Below are positions 1 to 8,361 of a DNA stretch of 64,000 nt, piece by piece; positions within the stretch are counted from its first letter, which is position 1; each line of letters starts with the position of its first letter. Origin of the DNA: Marine Group I thaumarchaeote (GTDB lineage: Archaea > Thermoproteota > Nitrososphaeria > Nitrososphaerales > Nitrosopumilaceae). The notes below the pieces were generated by a model. It saw only the letters and a list, made by a program, of their open reading frames with translations, ran no database searches and was not told the origin of the DNA. The position numbers and the translations under genes were made by a program. Location of the stretch: the NCBI GenBank assembly GCA_013390905.1, contig JACATG010000004.1:35223-99222 (forward strand). Reading direction: 5' to 3'.

Positions 1-906
1 TGAAAATGATTCTTCAGGTACTTTAAGGAATTCAAAATTCTCTGGCTGGATAATTTTAGCAAGAATTTCTAATCCATCAATTGTTCTTATGCTAGGTTTA
101 CTAAAAAACGAATTTGCATCAACAGCAAAAATTCTATTATTTTTTACAGCTCTGAGAGAATTCCATTCTTGATTTTCTTTTAATATGTTGTTGTATTCTG
201 TAATAGTTCGTTTTGTATCAAATCCACATGGCATCATAATAATCATGTCCGGATCTGAATCAATGATTTCTTGAATATCTAAACGTCTTGAATGTTCTCC
301 AACTTTACTAATCATGTTGTTCCCTCCTGCAATTTGTATCATTTCAGGAACCCAATGTCCTGCTGTAAAAAATGGGTCAATCCATTCAATTGCAAGAACT
401 TTTGGTCTCTTGTTATTTTGTAATTTTTTTACATGCTGAATTCTTTTTTCCAACGAATTGATGATTTTTTTTGCTTTGATTTCTTTTCCTAAAATTTTAC
501 CTAACTCTGTAACAGAATTTATGATCTCCTGTAAGTTATGTGGATCCATTGAATGTAGAATTGGTTTTCTTTGCAGAATTTTTACTGCTTTATTGACTTG
601 ATTAGTATATGCAGCACAAACTTCGCAAGTTTCCTGTGATATTATAAGATCGGGATCAGCTTTTATGAGATTTTTTTCATTTAAAACAAAAATATCTTTT
701 CCATCATTTAGCAATTGACAAGTCATTGTGTCAATTTCATTACTTGTTAATTCATCTGAATTAATTACAGAATTTATCACCTGTGGTTTTGACGCTGCAT
801 CTGGTGGGTATTTGCATTCATGTGTTACTCCATAGAGATTATCTTGGGCTCCAAACTCGTAAAGCAATTCTGTTGCACTGGGTAAAAAAGAGACAATTCT
901 CTTCAT
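1..906 (-). CDS. Cobalamin (vitamin B12) ABC-transporter substrate-binding protein, BtuF-like, partial
   Basis: The frame is open from about 945 to the left window edge, so the C-terminus is missing. The protein reads MKRIVSFLPSATELLYEFGA near its start and later has an ECKYP segment. This is the helical-backbone metal-receptor fold used by BtuF-type B12 binders (family knowledge). ATG codons at 945, 942, 912 and 906 are all in frame. I chose 906 because the conserved core begins there, which means no obvious signal peptide precedes it. Thaumarchaea make and exchange cobamides, and this window also encodes a B12-dependent mutase. Uptake or scavenging is an inference; the transporter partners are not in view. 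Confidence 0.8.
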   Translation of the reverse strand, partial: MKRIVSFLPSATELLYEFGAQDNLYGVTHECKYPPDAASKPQVINSVINSDELTSNEIDTMTCQLLNDGKDIFVLNEKNLIKADPDLIISQETCEVCAAYTNQVNKAVKILQRKPILHSMDPHNLQEIINSVTELGKILGKEIKAKKIINSLEKRIQHVKKLQNNKRPKVLAIEWIDPFFTAGHWVPEMIQIAGGNNMISKVGEHSRRLDIQEIIDSDPDMIIMMPCGFDTKRTITEYNNILKENQEWNSLRAVKNNRIFAVDANSFFSKPSIRTIDGLEILAKIIQPENFEFLKVPEESFS

Positions 907-994
907 TGACATGTGGTTTGGTATGTGTTGATCCTTAAACATCATACGTCAACCAATCGTCAAAATCTTTGATCAGGCAAGTTACTCAAGAAAA

Positions 995-1020
995 GCCTAT
1001 TTACTGAGAGCTAAATAGGC
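995..1020 (-). terminator. Perfect 9-bp hairpin followed by TTTTC
   Basis: Positions 995-1003 (gcctattta) and 1012-1020 (taaataggc) are perfect reverse complements separated by 8 bases. Read leftwards, the stem runs straight into TTTTC. It lies about 70 bp after the stop of the leftward gene ending at 1087 and upstream of the B12-binding protein, so it probably ends the former transcript. Confidence 0.5.
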
Positions 1021-1086
1021 ACAAAATTCTATTGAGTGTTCCGTTAAAACAAATAACATTCAAGGGCATTTTGGGTTAAATTAGAA

Positions 1087-1353
1087 TCAAAAAGATAGTT
1101 TGGAGATTAATTTTGAAATATCTTTTTCTTTCTTAATCATTTTCCCTAACTTTGCCAAATCTTTTTCGTCAATCATTAATGGAGACCTGTTAAATCTTCC
1201 TTTGTTGTATGAGCAAAATCTTATCACTTTCTTACCATTATCGAATTTCAGAAGTTGGATTGTTGGCTCATGATATTTGGAAGTTATAGAAACCTCTTCA
1301 ATTATCATTCCACTACCAAATGACAATTTGAATGGACGGGGAACTTTTCTCAT
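1087..1353 (-). CDS. Small conserved-looking protein of unknown function
   Basis: An 88-residue basic protein with an ATG start at 1353. I do not recognise the family. The sequence alternates short beta-like stretches (KLSFGSGMIIEEVSIT, then VIRFCSY) with a Lys/Glu-rich C-terminal helix. It has no membrane segment and no metal motif. It stands alone, with a hairpin downstream that may terminate it. The coding call rests on length, reasonable composition and lack of any competing frame. Confidence 0.5.
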   Translation of the reverse strand: MRKVPRPFKLSFGSGMIIEEVSITSKYHEPTIQLLKFDNGKKVIRFCSYNKGRFNRSPLMIDEKDLAKLGKMIKKEKDISKLISKLSF

Positions 1354-1523
1354 GCTCTAAAGAATTACTTCATTTTAGATAAGTTATGTCATCTAACTCA
1401 AATTTCTCAGAAAAAAATTCGGGATTAACGAAATTCTGTAATTGCACAAAAAGTGTTGATTAATAAAAAAATCATGCCTAAGATTAACTTGAGAGTTTAG
1501 AATCTAAGAATTATTAATCTCGT

Positions 1524-1604
1524 TTACTGTTTTTTACAGATACATTTAGGGCGTTTTAGATGACACTTGTTACAATAATGTCTTTGTGTTCGAGCTACTG
1601 CCAT
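1524..1604 (-). CDS. 26-residue basic Cys-rich miniprotein, possible zinc knuckle
   Basis: In the 1354-1864 gap, a short ATG frame encodes a basic peptide with C-x2-C (CNKC) and C-x-C (CIC) pairs, ending KKQ. Four cysteines in 26 residues with many Lys/Arg suggests a tiny zinc-binding or nucleic-acid-binding protein. Many such small zinc proteins occur elsewhere in this window. It could still be chance. The rest of the gap shows nothing I can call. Confidence 0.35.
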   Translation of the reverse strand: MAVARTQRHYCNKCHLKRPKCICKKQ

Positions 1605-1864
1605 AGTCAAACATTTAGAGTAAGTGAATAAAGGTTTACTGTTTGACCTTGATCCGAAGGGAGAAGTAACATCAGAATATTATGTTTTAATTGCAATATT
1701 GCAAAAGGAATGATAAAAAACAAAAATGTTTGTCCACATGAGAGGAAAAAACACCTGGTTCAAAATCTGTAAAAATTCTGGATTTAATAAAGTCAAATTA
1801 TTCATAGTAGGAATTTCTGAAAACGCACAGGCAGGTTAATAGGCACAATTTAGGCACACAATAC

Positions 1865-3028
1865 ATGTCTTTTAATTCTCAAGATATACGACGCGCAATT
1901 TTAGCAAAATGGAATGAATCTCTCTCAAAATATGGGAATCTGTTTTCATCTGATTCAATTAGTGGCACCAGCCCGCCTTCTGTTTTTGTAGGTTCTTATA
2001 ATTACCCAAAAGTCTTTGTCGGTCCAATGGTTCCACCAATCCATGGCGACACAAGTCTACTTGACAATCCAGAAAAATGGAAAGGAAAATCTCTTGAAGA
2101 AATTGTGAATTTCAGATTAAATTTAGTTAGAGGGATACAAAAAATTTCAATTGACCAAACAGATGGACGATACATTGAAAATCTTCAAGAAATTACAATG
2201 TCTTCAAAGCCAACTGATTCTGATTTAATATTCGAAAAAGCTTTATCTTCAAGTGTTTCTCTAGATGATGAAAGTGCTCCTTTTGGCCCCATTGGTCAGA
2301 TAAAAACTGCAAAATTTTCTGGAACCTCTTCTGTAAAATTAATTGAAAAGATATTTTATGATAAGGACTTGAAAGCCCAAGATGCAGTTTTGAATTTATA
2401 TAATTCTGGAATTGAAATTTCCAAAATTCAAAAATGCTTTAGTATTGGAATGCTTGGACAAGGACAAAAAAGAAAACTTGTTCCAACTAGATGGAGTATA
2501 ACTGCAACTGATGATATTATTTCTAAATATTTATCAGATGAAATTTTAGATTATGATTTGATTGATTCTTGTAGAGTTTTTTCATATGGGCATTTGGGAA
2601 ATGTTTTCTCTGTTGTCTTATTTCCACATCGATGGATATATGAAATGATTGAAGCTTGGTATTCAAACGGAATAATGGGATTTGGGTCTGACCATGAGGA
2701 TGCTCGCGGAATTAATCATCCTCCTGCTATCGCTGGTGCTTATTTTGCAGCTAAATTAGGAGTTGTGGAATATTTGGCTAAAAAGAAAATTCAAGCAGGG
2801 GTTGTAATTCTTAGAGAGATTAGGCCGGAATATGCTATTCCTGTTGGTGTATGGCAAATTCGTGAGGGTATTCGTGAGGCCATGAAACAGAACCCAACAA
2901 TAGCTGAAAACTTTGATCAGGCTCTTATTTTGGCATCAAATAAGATGAGCATTAGTAAATCTGAATGGCTCTCTCATGGAAGCATCTCAAAATTGATCAG
3001 GCAAAAAACTCTGTCTGATTTCTTTTAG
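1865..3028 (+). CDS. nre: Nre-family DNA-repair protein with C-terminal PCNA-binding motif
   Basis: This 387-residue protein matches the archaeal Nre family, linked to repair of mitomycin-type DNA damage and to PCNA (family knowledge). Visible family signatures are SVFVGSYNYPKVFVGPMVPP near residue 40, SAPFGPIGQIKTAKF in the middle, and the C-terminal part with GVWQIREGIREAM. The last eight residues are QKTLSDFF, a textbook PIP box (Q380, L383, F386, F387). The N-terminal Cys4 zinc finger of some Nre proteins is absent; the protein starts directly with an RAILAKWNESLSKYG-like helix. The ATG follows an AT-rich promoter region. No repair partner is adjacent. Confidence 0.88.
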   Translation: MSFNSQDIRRAILAKWNESLSKYGNLFSSDSISGTSPPSVFVGSYNYPKVFVGPMVPPIHGDTSLLDNPEKWKGKSLEEIVNFRLNLVRGIQKISIDQTDGRYIENLQEITMSSKPTDSDLIFEKALSSSVSLDDESAPFGPIGQIKTAKFSGTSSVKLIEKIFYDKDLKAQDAVLNLYNSGIEISKIQKCFSIGMLGQGQKRKLVPTRWSITATDDIISKYLSDEILDYDLIDSCRVFSYGHLGNVFSVVLFPHRWIYEMIEAWYSNGIMGFGSDHEDARGINHPPAIAGAYFAAKLGVVEYLAKKKIQAGVVILREIRPEYAIPVGVWQIREGIREAMKQNPTIAENFDQALILASNKMSISKSEWLSHGSISKLIRQKTLSDFF

Positions 3029-3061
3029 TGTTGAACTAATTTCATAAATCCAGCTTAAAGT

Positions 3062-3307
3062 GTGGAACCATTTGAATTCGAAAGGCAACCGAAAAGAAAT
3101 TTAGCTTGTTACTTTCTTTACAATCTTATGAGTGAAGATCTTATAAAATCCATAATAATACTACTACAGAACGATAGAGGAGATGAGGAGATTTTAATGC
3201 GAATCTTGTATGATCTTAGGAAAGACAAAAAGCCTTTTGGCCCAGACAAGTTATACCTCAAAAACATTATTGAAAAATACCTACCAGAAGACAAACATCT
3301 TCTATAA
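3062..3307 (+). CDS. Small helical protein of unknown function
   Basis: An 81-residue frame from GTG at 3062; an internal ATG at 3128 would give 60 residues. It lies 33 bp after nre on the same strand, so it may be co-transcribed. The acidic and basic residues sit in predicted helices (SEDLIKSIIILLQNDRGDEEILMRI is the core, mentioned here only as two overlapping helices). I see no metal or membrane motif. Frames on the opposite strand and in frame 3 look like shadows. Function unknown. Confidence 0.5.
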   Translation: MEPFEFERQPKRNLACYFLYNLMSEDLIKSIIILLQNDRGDEEILMRILYDLRKDKKPFGPDKLYLKNIIEKYLPEDKHLL

Positions 3308-3466
3308 CCAGTTAACATTTGAAAGCACTACAATCTACAACATCACAATAAAGTTTAGAGTGTTTAACTACTGTAAATCCTGCTTACGGATTAAATTTAG
3401 TCTTCATTAAATCCATAAACAGTGTTTGTTTAAATTCTTATTTTACAGTTAAATATTTATCATATT

Positions 3467-3862
3467 ATGAGAAAATTACTTTTTTTGGCATTAATTGGAA
3501 TCTCAACACTCATTATTCCATTTTCTGTATTTGCACAAGAACCACAAACTGGCGAAACTATAGAAGATGATAGCCAAGTAAAATACATTGTTGGCGCTGG
3601 ACTAGTCTTCGTCATAATAATGGCGATAATTGCTGGTAGATATAGAAAAAAATTTTTTGCTGAATCGTTACCAATAAAAGAATGGACAAAAGTAGAAAAA
3701 GAACAAGTACGAATTAGACAAGATGGAAAGTGTGCAAAGTGTCAAAAACCACCACCCGCAAGATGGGAATATCATCATATAGATGGCGATAGAAATAACA
3801 TTAGTTTAGAAAATTGTGAGGGTTTGTGTCCTAACTGTCATTCGATTGAAACACATGAGTAA
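3467..3862 (+). CDS. Membrane-anchored HNH-nuclease-domain protein
   Basis: A 131-residue protein. Residues 1-23 look like a signal peptide or first membrane segment ending FAQ. Residues 40-58 form a second hydrophobic helix, followed by a positive YRKKF stretch. Residues 80-126 form an HNH domain with zinc pairs C89/C92 and C121/C124, the catalytic H103-H104 pair, N116 and H125. By the positive-inside rule the nuclease domain should face the cytoplasm (inference). HNH folds cut DNA or RNA; the substrate is unknown. It stands alone behind its own AT-rich promoter, with no toxin or restriction partner nearby. Confidence 0.75.
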   Translation: MRKLLFLALIGISTLIIPFSVFAQEPQTGETIEDDSQVKYIVGAGLVFVIIMAIIAGRYRKKFFAESLPIKEWTKVEKEQVRIRQDGKCAKCQKPPPARWEYHHIDGDRNNISLENCEGLCPNCHSIETHE

Positions 3863-3923
3863 TAATTAGCACATACTTTGGAAAAAAGATACGAGAAGTT
3901 AGGAAAACAATCCTGATTTGAAT

Positions 3924-4238
3924 CTAAAATGTTAGTTTGGGTCTAGGGCTGCTTTTATAGCATTTATTGGCAACTTGCTTTTTTACAGCCATTCTCTTCT
4001 TAATTAGACTAAACATTATCATTCCAACATTGATAATTGAAATAATTTCAATCAAGTCCACTCCGTATAAGAGCCAATCAATAACTGGGTGGATTCTAGA
4101 TACAATTCCCACCTCTAACATGAGATCTGCGTTCCATATCATGTGGGGAATTTGAATAAATTGTATAACTGCAATAATGATTATACTTCCTAAGATTTTG
4201 CCCTCATACCAATTCCAAAATCTATTCCATGCATTCAT
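3924..4238 (-). CDS. Small integral membrane protein of unknown function
   Basis: A 104-residue protein with an ATG start at 4238. Hydrophobic stretches lie near residues 17-32, 50-60 and 62-80, so two or three membrane helices are likely. The C-terminus is basic (KKRMAVKKQVANK). No family recognised. The overlapping rightward frame at 3967-4155 looks like its shadow. The region between its promoter and cysS (4239-4453) shows nothing else. Confidence 0.5.
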   Translation of the reverse strand: MNAWNRFWNWYEGKILGSIIIIAVIQFIQIPHMIWNADLMLEVGIVSRIHPVIDWLLYGVDLIEIISIINVGMIMFSLIKKRMAVKKQVANKCYKSSPRPKLTF

Positions 4239-4453
4239 GTTTTGTATTTGTTTTTAATTCTATTAAACAATGTGAAAATTAGATGCAACTAATTAGACTC
4301 TCCTAATTTTTTTAGGAACAAAAATAATTAGTACAAACTAAGTTTAAAATTTCCTAAAGTGGAATGCTCTTTGATTTTGACTACAAAGTACTGAACAATA
4401 ATTTTTTAGAATAAATCATTGTAGTTGAATTTGTCCATAATGCAAACTAGTTT

Positions 4454-5842
4454 TTACTTTTTAGCTTTAATGTTTTCTTTCTTCATCCAGATTGTTTTTT
4501 CTTTATGATCAATTAACTCAACATTCATTTCATTAAGTTTATCTCGAATTTTATCTGCCTCTTCGAATTGTTTTTCTTTTCTAAGTTGCTCTCTACTTGC
4601 AATTAGACTGTCTATTTCTTGTTTTTCATCTTCCATCATTTCTGGAATGTTTAACCCTAAAATCTTTAACATCCTTTCAAACTCTATTTTGATTATCAAT
4701 GCATCTGCTTTTCCAAGTTTTTCATCTGCCGCTAATCTGTTAGTTTCTTTGACAAGTTGGAAAAATGCCAATAATGCTAGATGTGTATTAAAATCAGCTT
4801 CTAATGCATTGTCAAATTCAGTAGCAATTTTCTTAATAAATAGATTAGATTCCTCACGACTTTTACTATTTGCATGAATTAATTCATAATAACATATCTC
4901 TGCTTGTCTCCATTTTGTAAGATTTTCTTTTAGTAACTCTTCTGAGTAATTAATTGGTTTTGAGTAATGTCCTGATAGACAGAATAATCTTATAATGTTT
5001 GGACCCCAATTTTCTAAAACATGTTTGATTGACTTTACATTTCCAAGAGATTTTGACATCTTTTCTCCATTTATCGTTACCATTCCTACGTGAGTCCAAA
5101 TTTTTGCAAATTGTGAACCTGTGTATGATTCAGATTGTGCAATCTCATTTTCATGATGGGGAAATATTAGGTCTCTTCCACCGCCATGAATATCAAAATT
5201 TTCTCCAAGATACTTTATGCTCATTGCAGAGCATTCTATGTGCCATCCTGGTCTGCCTTTTCCCCATGGACTATCCCATGTGGGCTCAATATCTGAGAAT
5301 TTCCATACTGCAAAATCCAACGGGTCATTTTTTGTTTCATCTATTTCTATTCTTGCTCCTGATTGAAGTTCATCTATTTTCTTTTTTGATAACTTTCCAT
5401 ATTCTGGAAATTTTGACACTGAGAAATAGACACCATTTTTAGAAGTGTATGCAATTTGTTTTTCAATTAATTTTTCAATGAATTTGATAATATCATCTAT
5501 GTGCTCTGTAGCTTTTGGATAGTTTGTTGCACGTTTGACATTTAGTCCATCAAAATCTTTGAAATAATTTTCTGTGTATCTGGTACTTATTTCTTCTGCA
5601 GTAGTATTTTCTGTTTGTGCACGATTTATGATTTTATCATCGATGTCTGTAAAATTTTGAATAAATTCAATCTCTACTCCTTTATTCTCTAGATATTTTC
5701 TCAACACGTCAAAAACTATGATGGTTCTTGCATGACCTATGTGAGATTCATCATAAACAGTAACTCCACAAAGGTAAATTCTCACTTTTTTTGAAACATC
5801 TAATTCTTGTTCTGAATTTGACAGTGTATCTTGAAGTTTCAT
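4454..5842 (-). CDS. cysS: Cysteinyl-tRNA synthetase
   Basis: Class I aminoacyl-tRNA synthetase that charges tRNA-Cys. The 462-residue length is normal. The HIGH motif is at residues 34-37 (SHIGHAR), the KMSKS loop at 261-265 (EKMSKSLGN). The zinc-binding cysteine C25 (YLCGVTVYD) and C204 plus the HHENE segment at 229-233 make the family assignment secure. The ATG at 5842 lies two bases from the nadE stop, so nadE and cysS form a leftward operon. Confidence 0.97.
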   Translation of the reverse strand: MKLQDTLSNSEQELDVSKKVRIYLCGVTVYDESHIGHARTIIVFDVLRKYLENKGVEIEFIQNFTDIDDKIINRAQTENTTAEEISTRYTENYFKDFDGLNVKRATNYPKATEHIDDIIKFIEKLIEKQIAYTSKNGVYFSVSKFPEYGKLSKKKIDELQSGARIEIDETKNDPLDFAVWKFSDIEPTWDSPWGKGRPGWHIECSAMSIKYLGENFDIHGGGRDLIFPHHENEIAQSESYTGSQFAKIWTHVGMVTINGEKMSKSLGNVKSIKHVLENWGPNIIRLFCLSGHYSKPINYSEELLKENLTKWRQAEICYYELIHANSKSREESNLFIKKIATEFDNALEADFNTHLALLAFFQLVKETNRLAADEKLGKADALIIKIEFERMLKILGLNIPEMMEDEKQEIDSLIASREQLRKEKQFEEADKIRDKLNEMNVELIDHKEKTIWMKKENIKAKK

Positions 5843-5844
5843 CC

Positions 5845-6636
5845 TTATTCTCTGTCTGGTTTTTGTGCTGGCAATCTTTTATGTTCACTGTTTCTGTTCA
5901 ATTCATAGATTTTTTCTATAGTTGAATTATCAATTTGAGTTATTTTTACTGTTTCATCAACAGATAGTTTTTTCTCAACTAAACAATACAGGATAGAATC
6001 TATCACTTCATATGACACTCCCAACTCTTCTTCTGCCTCATGATCTTCCCATAGGTGTGGACTGCTCTTTTTTGAAATTATATTATCAGGAACTCCTAGA
6101 TACTTTGCAATCTCTCTAATTTGGAGTTTGTATAGTGAAATAATTGGAGTAAGATCAGCTGCACCATCACCGAATTTTGTGAAATATCCTATCAGGTGCT
6201 CACTTTTGTCACTGGAACCTAAAACTAGATAGTTTTTGCTGTTTGCATAATAGTATAGAATATTAGTTCTTACTCTTGCACGAAGATTTCCTCTAGACTT
6301 TTTATTTGGTTCAAGATACATTGTGTATTCATTTACAATTGGCTTGATATCGATTAGTTTGTGTTCAATTCCTGTTAATGAAATCATTTTTAGCGCATCT
6401 TCAGTTTCTGCTGGTGTAATTGAAGTATCTGGCATTATAATTGCTAGAGTTTTTTCTTTTAGTTTTCTTTTGCAGATATAAGCTAAAACTGCTGAATCAA
6501 TCCCGCCACTCAATCCTAAAATGACGCCTTTTGCATGTTGTTTTTCTATTTGTTCTGATAAGAATTTTTCAATAGTTTCAGTAATTGAAACATAGTCTTG
6601 ATTTTTGATTTCATTAATGATATCTTGATTCAACAA
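5845..6636 (-). CDS. nadE: Ammonia-dependent NAD synthetase
   Basis: Converts nicotinate adenine dinucleotide to NAD with ATP and ammonia, the last step of NAD synthesis. The PP-loop SGGIDS is at residues 43-48, and the ATP/NaAD-binding segments around VLGSSDKSE and KFGDGAADLTPI are present. At 263 residues it is the short form without a glutaminase domain, which suits an organism bathed in ammonia (inference). The start is TTG at 6636, with a second TTG directly after it. It is the promoter-proximal gene of the nadE-cysS pair. Confidence 0.95.
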   Translation of the reverse strand: MLNQDIINEIKNQDYVSITETIEKFLSEQIEKQHAKGVILGLSGGIDSAVLAYICKRKLKEKTLAIIMPDTSITPAETEDALKMISLTGIEHKLIDIKPIVNEYTMYLEPNKKSRGNLRARVRTNILYYYANSKNYLVLGSSDKSEHLIGYFTKFGDGAADLTPIISLYKLQIREIAKYLGVPDNIISKKSSPHLWEDHEAEEELGVSYEVIDSILYCLVEKKLSVDETVKITQIDNSTIEKIYELNRNSEHKRLPAQKPDRE

Positions 6637-6704
6637 CTAATTTTCAGAATATATGAATAAAAATTCTACCTAATATTGAATCAAAATTAGTTCATTTTGA
6701 ACGC

Positions 6705-7007
6705 TCAGATATCCACATAGATGCCATCGTCTCTTGCCTCAATAGCATATGTTTCTAGTTTAACATCTTTGAGATAGTCATCAAGTTTGCCTGTTTTGAT
6801 ATTGTAGTGCCAAAAATGTAATGGACATTCTACAATGTCACCGTCTAATTTTCCAGGAGCAATTGAACCATCTTGATGTACACAAAGATCATCTAATGCA
6901 TGGTAGCCATCTTGGTTGAATACTGCAATCTGTTTTCCATCAATCTTGAATGCTTTACCTTTTCCAGCAGCAACTTCGCCTTTTTCTGCAATTTTCTTCC
7001 AAGCCAA
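6705..7007 (-). CDS. Rieske-type [2Fe-2S] ferredoxin
   Basis: A 100-residue soluble Rieske domain. Both cluster-binding boxes are visible: C42-x-H44 in LCVHQDG and C61-x2-H64 in CPLHFWHYN. It resembles the ferredoxin subunit of dioxygenase systems and has no membrane anchor, so a cytoplasmic electron-transfer role is likely. The start is TTG at 7007. It is divergent from ahcY, with 75 bp between the two starts. No oxygenase neighbour hints at its partner. Confidence 0.92.
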   Translation of the reverse strand: MAWKKIAEKGEVAAGKGKAFKIDGKQIAVFNQDGYHALDDLCVHQDGSIAPGKLDGDIVECPLHFWHYNIKTGKLDDYLKDVKLETYAIEARDDGIYVDI

Positions 7008-7082
7008 TAATTTTGTGAATTCTTTGTCATTTATTTACATTCGCATGATAGGATTTTATAAGGAAATTTAAGAATTCAATCG

Positions 7083-8324
7083 TTGAGTAAAGTAAAGACT
7101 AGCCCAAAATTGATCAAAGAAGGTTGGTTGTCCTATGATTGGGCTAGATCACATATGCAAATTCTAGATAATACAATTAATCGCTTCAAAAAATCAAAAC
7201 CACTAAGGGGTGTCACGCTTGGATTTTGTTTGCATATTACAAAAGAGACTTCTGTCCTACTAATGGGTGCTAAAGAACTTGGTGCCACCGTTGTATGTTG
7301 TGGTGGAAATCCACTAACTACTCAGGATAATGTTTCTGCATTTTTGGCATCTCAGGGAATCCATGTTTATGCATGGCATGGACAATCAGTCAAAGAATAT
7401 GATTGGTGTATTGATCAAGTATTGAAACACAAACCAACTATTCTAACTGATGACGGTGCTGACATGAATATCAAAGCTCATTTTGACAAGAGATTCAAGA
7501 ACATGAAAATTTTGGGAGCAACTGAGGAAACTACTGCGGGTGTTACTAGAATCAGAGCGGTAGAAAATCAGGGCAAACTTCGCTATCCTGTAATTTTAGT
7601 AAATGAAGCATATACGAAACACATGTTTGATAATCGATACGGAACTGGACAAAGTACTATTGATGGCTATCTACGTGCAATGAATCTGCTTATGGCATCA
7701 AAGCGCGTTGTGGTTGTTGGATATGGTTGGGTTGGACGTGGTGTTGCATCAAGATTCCACGGAATGGGTTCAAAAATAATTGTCACTGAAATAGATCCTG
7801 TTAAAGCCCTTGAAGCACATATGGATGGATTTGAAGTAATGCCAATGGCACAAGCTGCAAAGATTGGTGATATCTTTGTTACATGTACTGGAATGACAAG
7901 TGTAATTAAAAGAGAACACATCTTAAAAATGAAAGATGGTGCCGTTATGGGTAATGTTGGTCACTTTGATGTAGAAATTGACAGTAACTTCCTACTAAAG
8001 AAATCAAAATCTGTTAAAGAAGTGAGACCAAATCTTGATGAATGTATTTTGAAAAATGGAAAAAGAGTTTATCTAATTGGAAAGGGCCGTCTTGCAAACT
8101 TGGTTGCAGCAGAAGGACATCCTCCAGAAGTGATGGCACAATCATTCTCAAACCAAATTTTATCTGTTTTATATATTCTCAAAAATCACAAAAAAATGGA
8201 AAATAAAATCATTGATGTACCTGAAGAAATTGATAAACAGATAGCAGTTGATGCACTAAAGGCAATGGATGTTAAAATCGATAAACTTACTCCGGAACAA
8301 GTAAAGTACGCTAGCAACTGGTAA
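7083..8324 (+). CDS. ahcY: S-adenosyl-L-homocysteine hydrolase
   Basis: Splits S-adenosylhomocysteine into adenosine and homocysteine and so relieves product inhibition of methyltransferases. The 413-residue length fits the short archaeal form. Substrate-site segments TDDGAD (123-127) and EETTAG (148-153), the NEAYTKHMFDNRYGTGQS region and the NAD-binding GYGWVGRG (213-220) are present. The start is TTG at 7083. metG follows 37 bp downstream, which links homocysteine/methionine metabolism and methionine charging. Confidence 0.96.
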   Translation: MSKVKTSPKLIKEGWLSYDWARSHMQILDNTINRFKKSKPLRGVTLGFCLHITKETSVLLMGAKELGATVVCCGGNPLTTQDNVSAFLASQGIHVYAWHGQSVKEYDWCIDQVLKHKPTILTDDGADMNIKAHFDKRFKNMKILGATEETTAGVTRIRAVENQGKLRYPVILVNEAYTKHMFDNRYGTGQSTIDGYLRAMNLLMASKRVVVVGYGWVGRGVASRFHGMGSKIIVTEIDPVKALEAHMDGFEVMPMAQAAKIGDIFVTCTGMTSVIKREHILKMKDGAVMGNVGHFDVEIDSNFLLKKSKSVKEVRPNLDECILKNGKRVYLIGKGRLANLVAAEGHPPEVMAQSFSNQILSVLYILKNHKKMENKIIDVPEEIDKQIAVDALKAMDVKIDKLTPEQVKYASNW

Positions 8325-8361
8325 AACTTCTTAACCCAATATTCCTCTTGAAAAATATCTA

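Noticed and set aside
3118..3410. Two other frames (leftward 3118-3318 and rightward 3210-3410) over the small gene at 3062
   Set aside because: Their composition is less protein-like, and the 3062 frame follows nre closely on the same strand.
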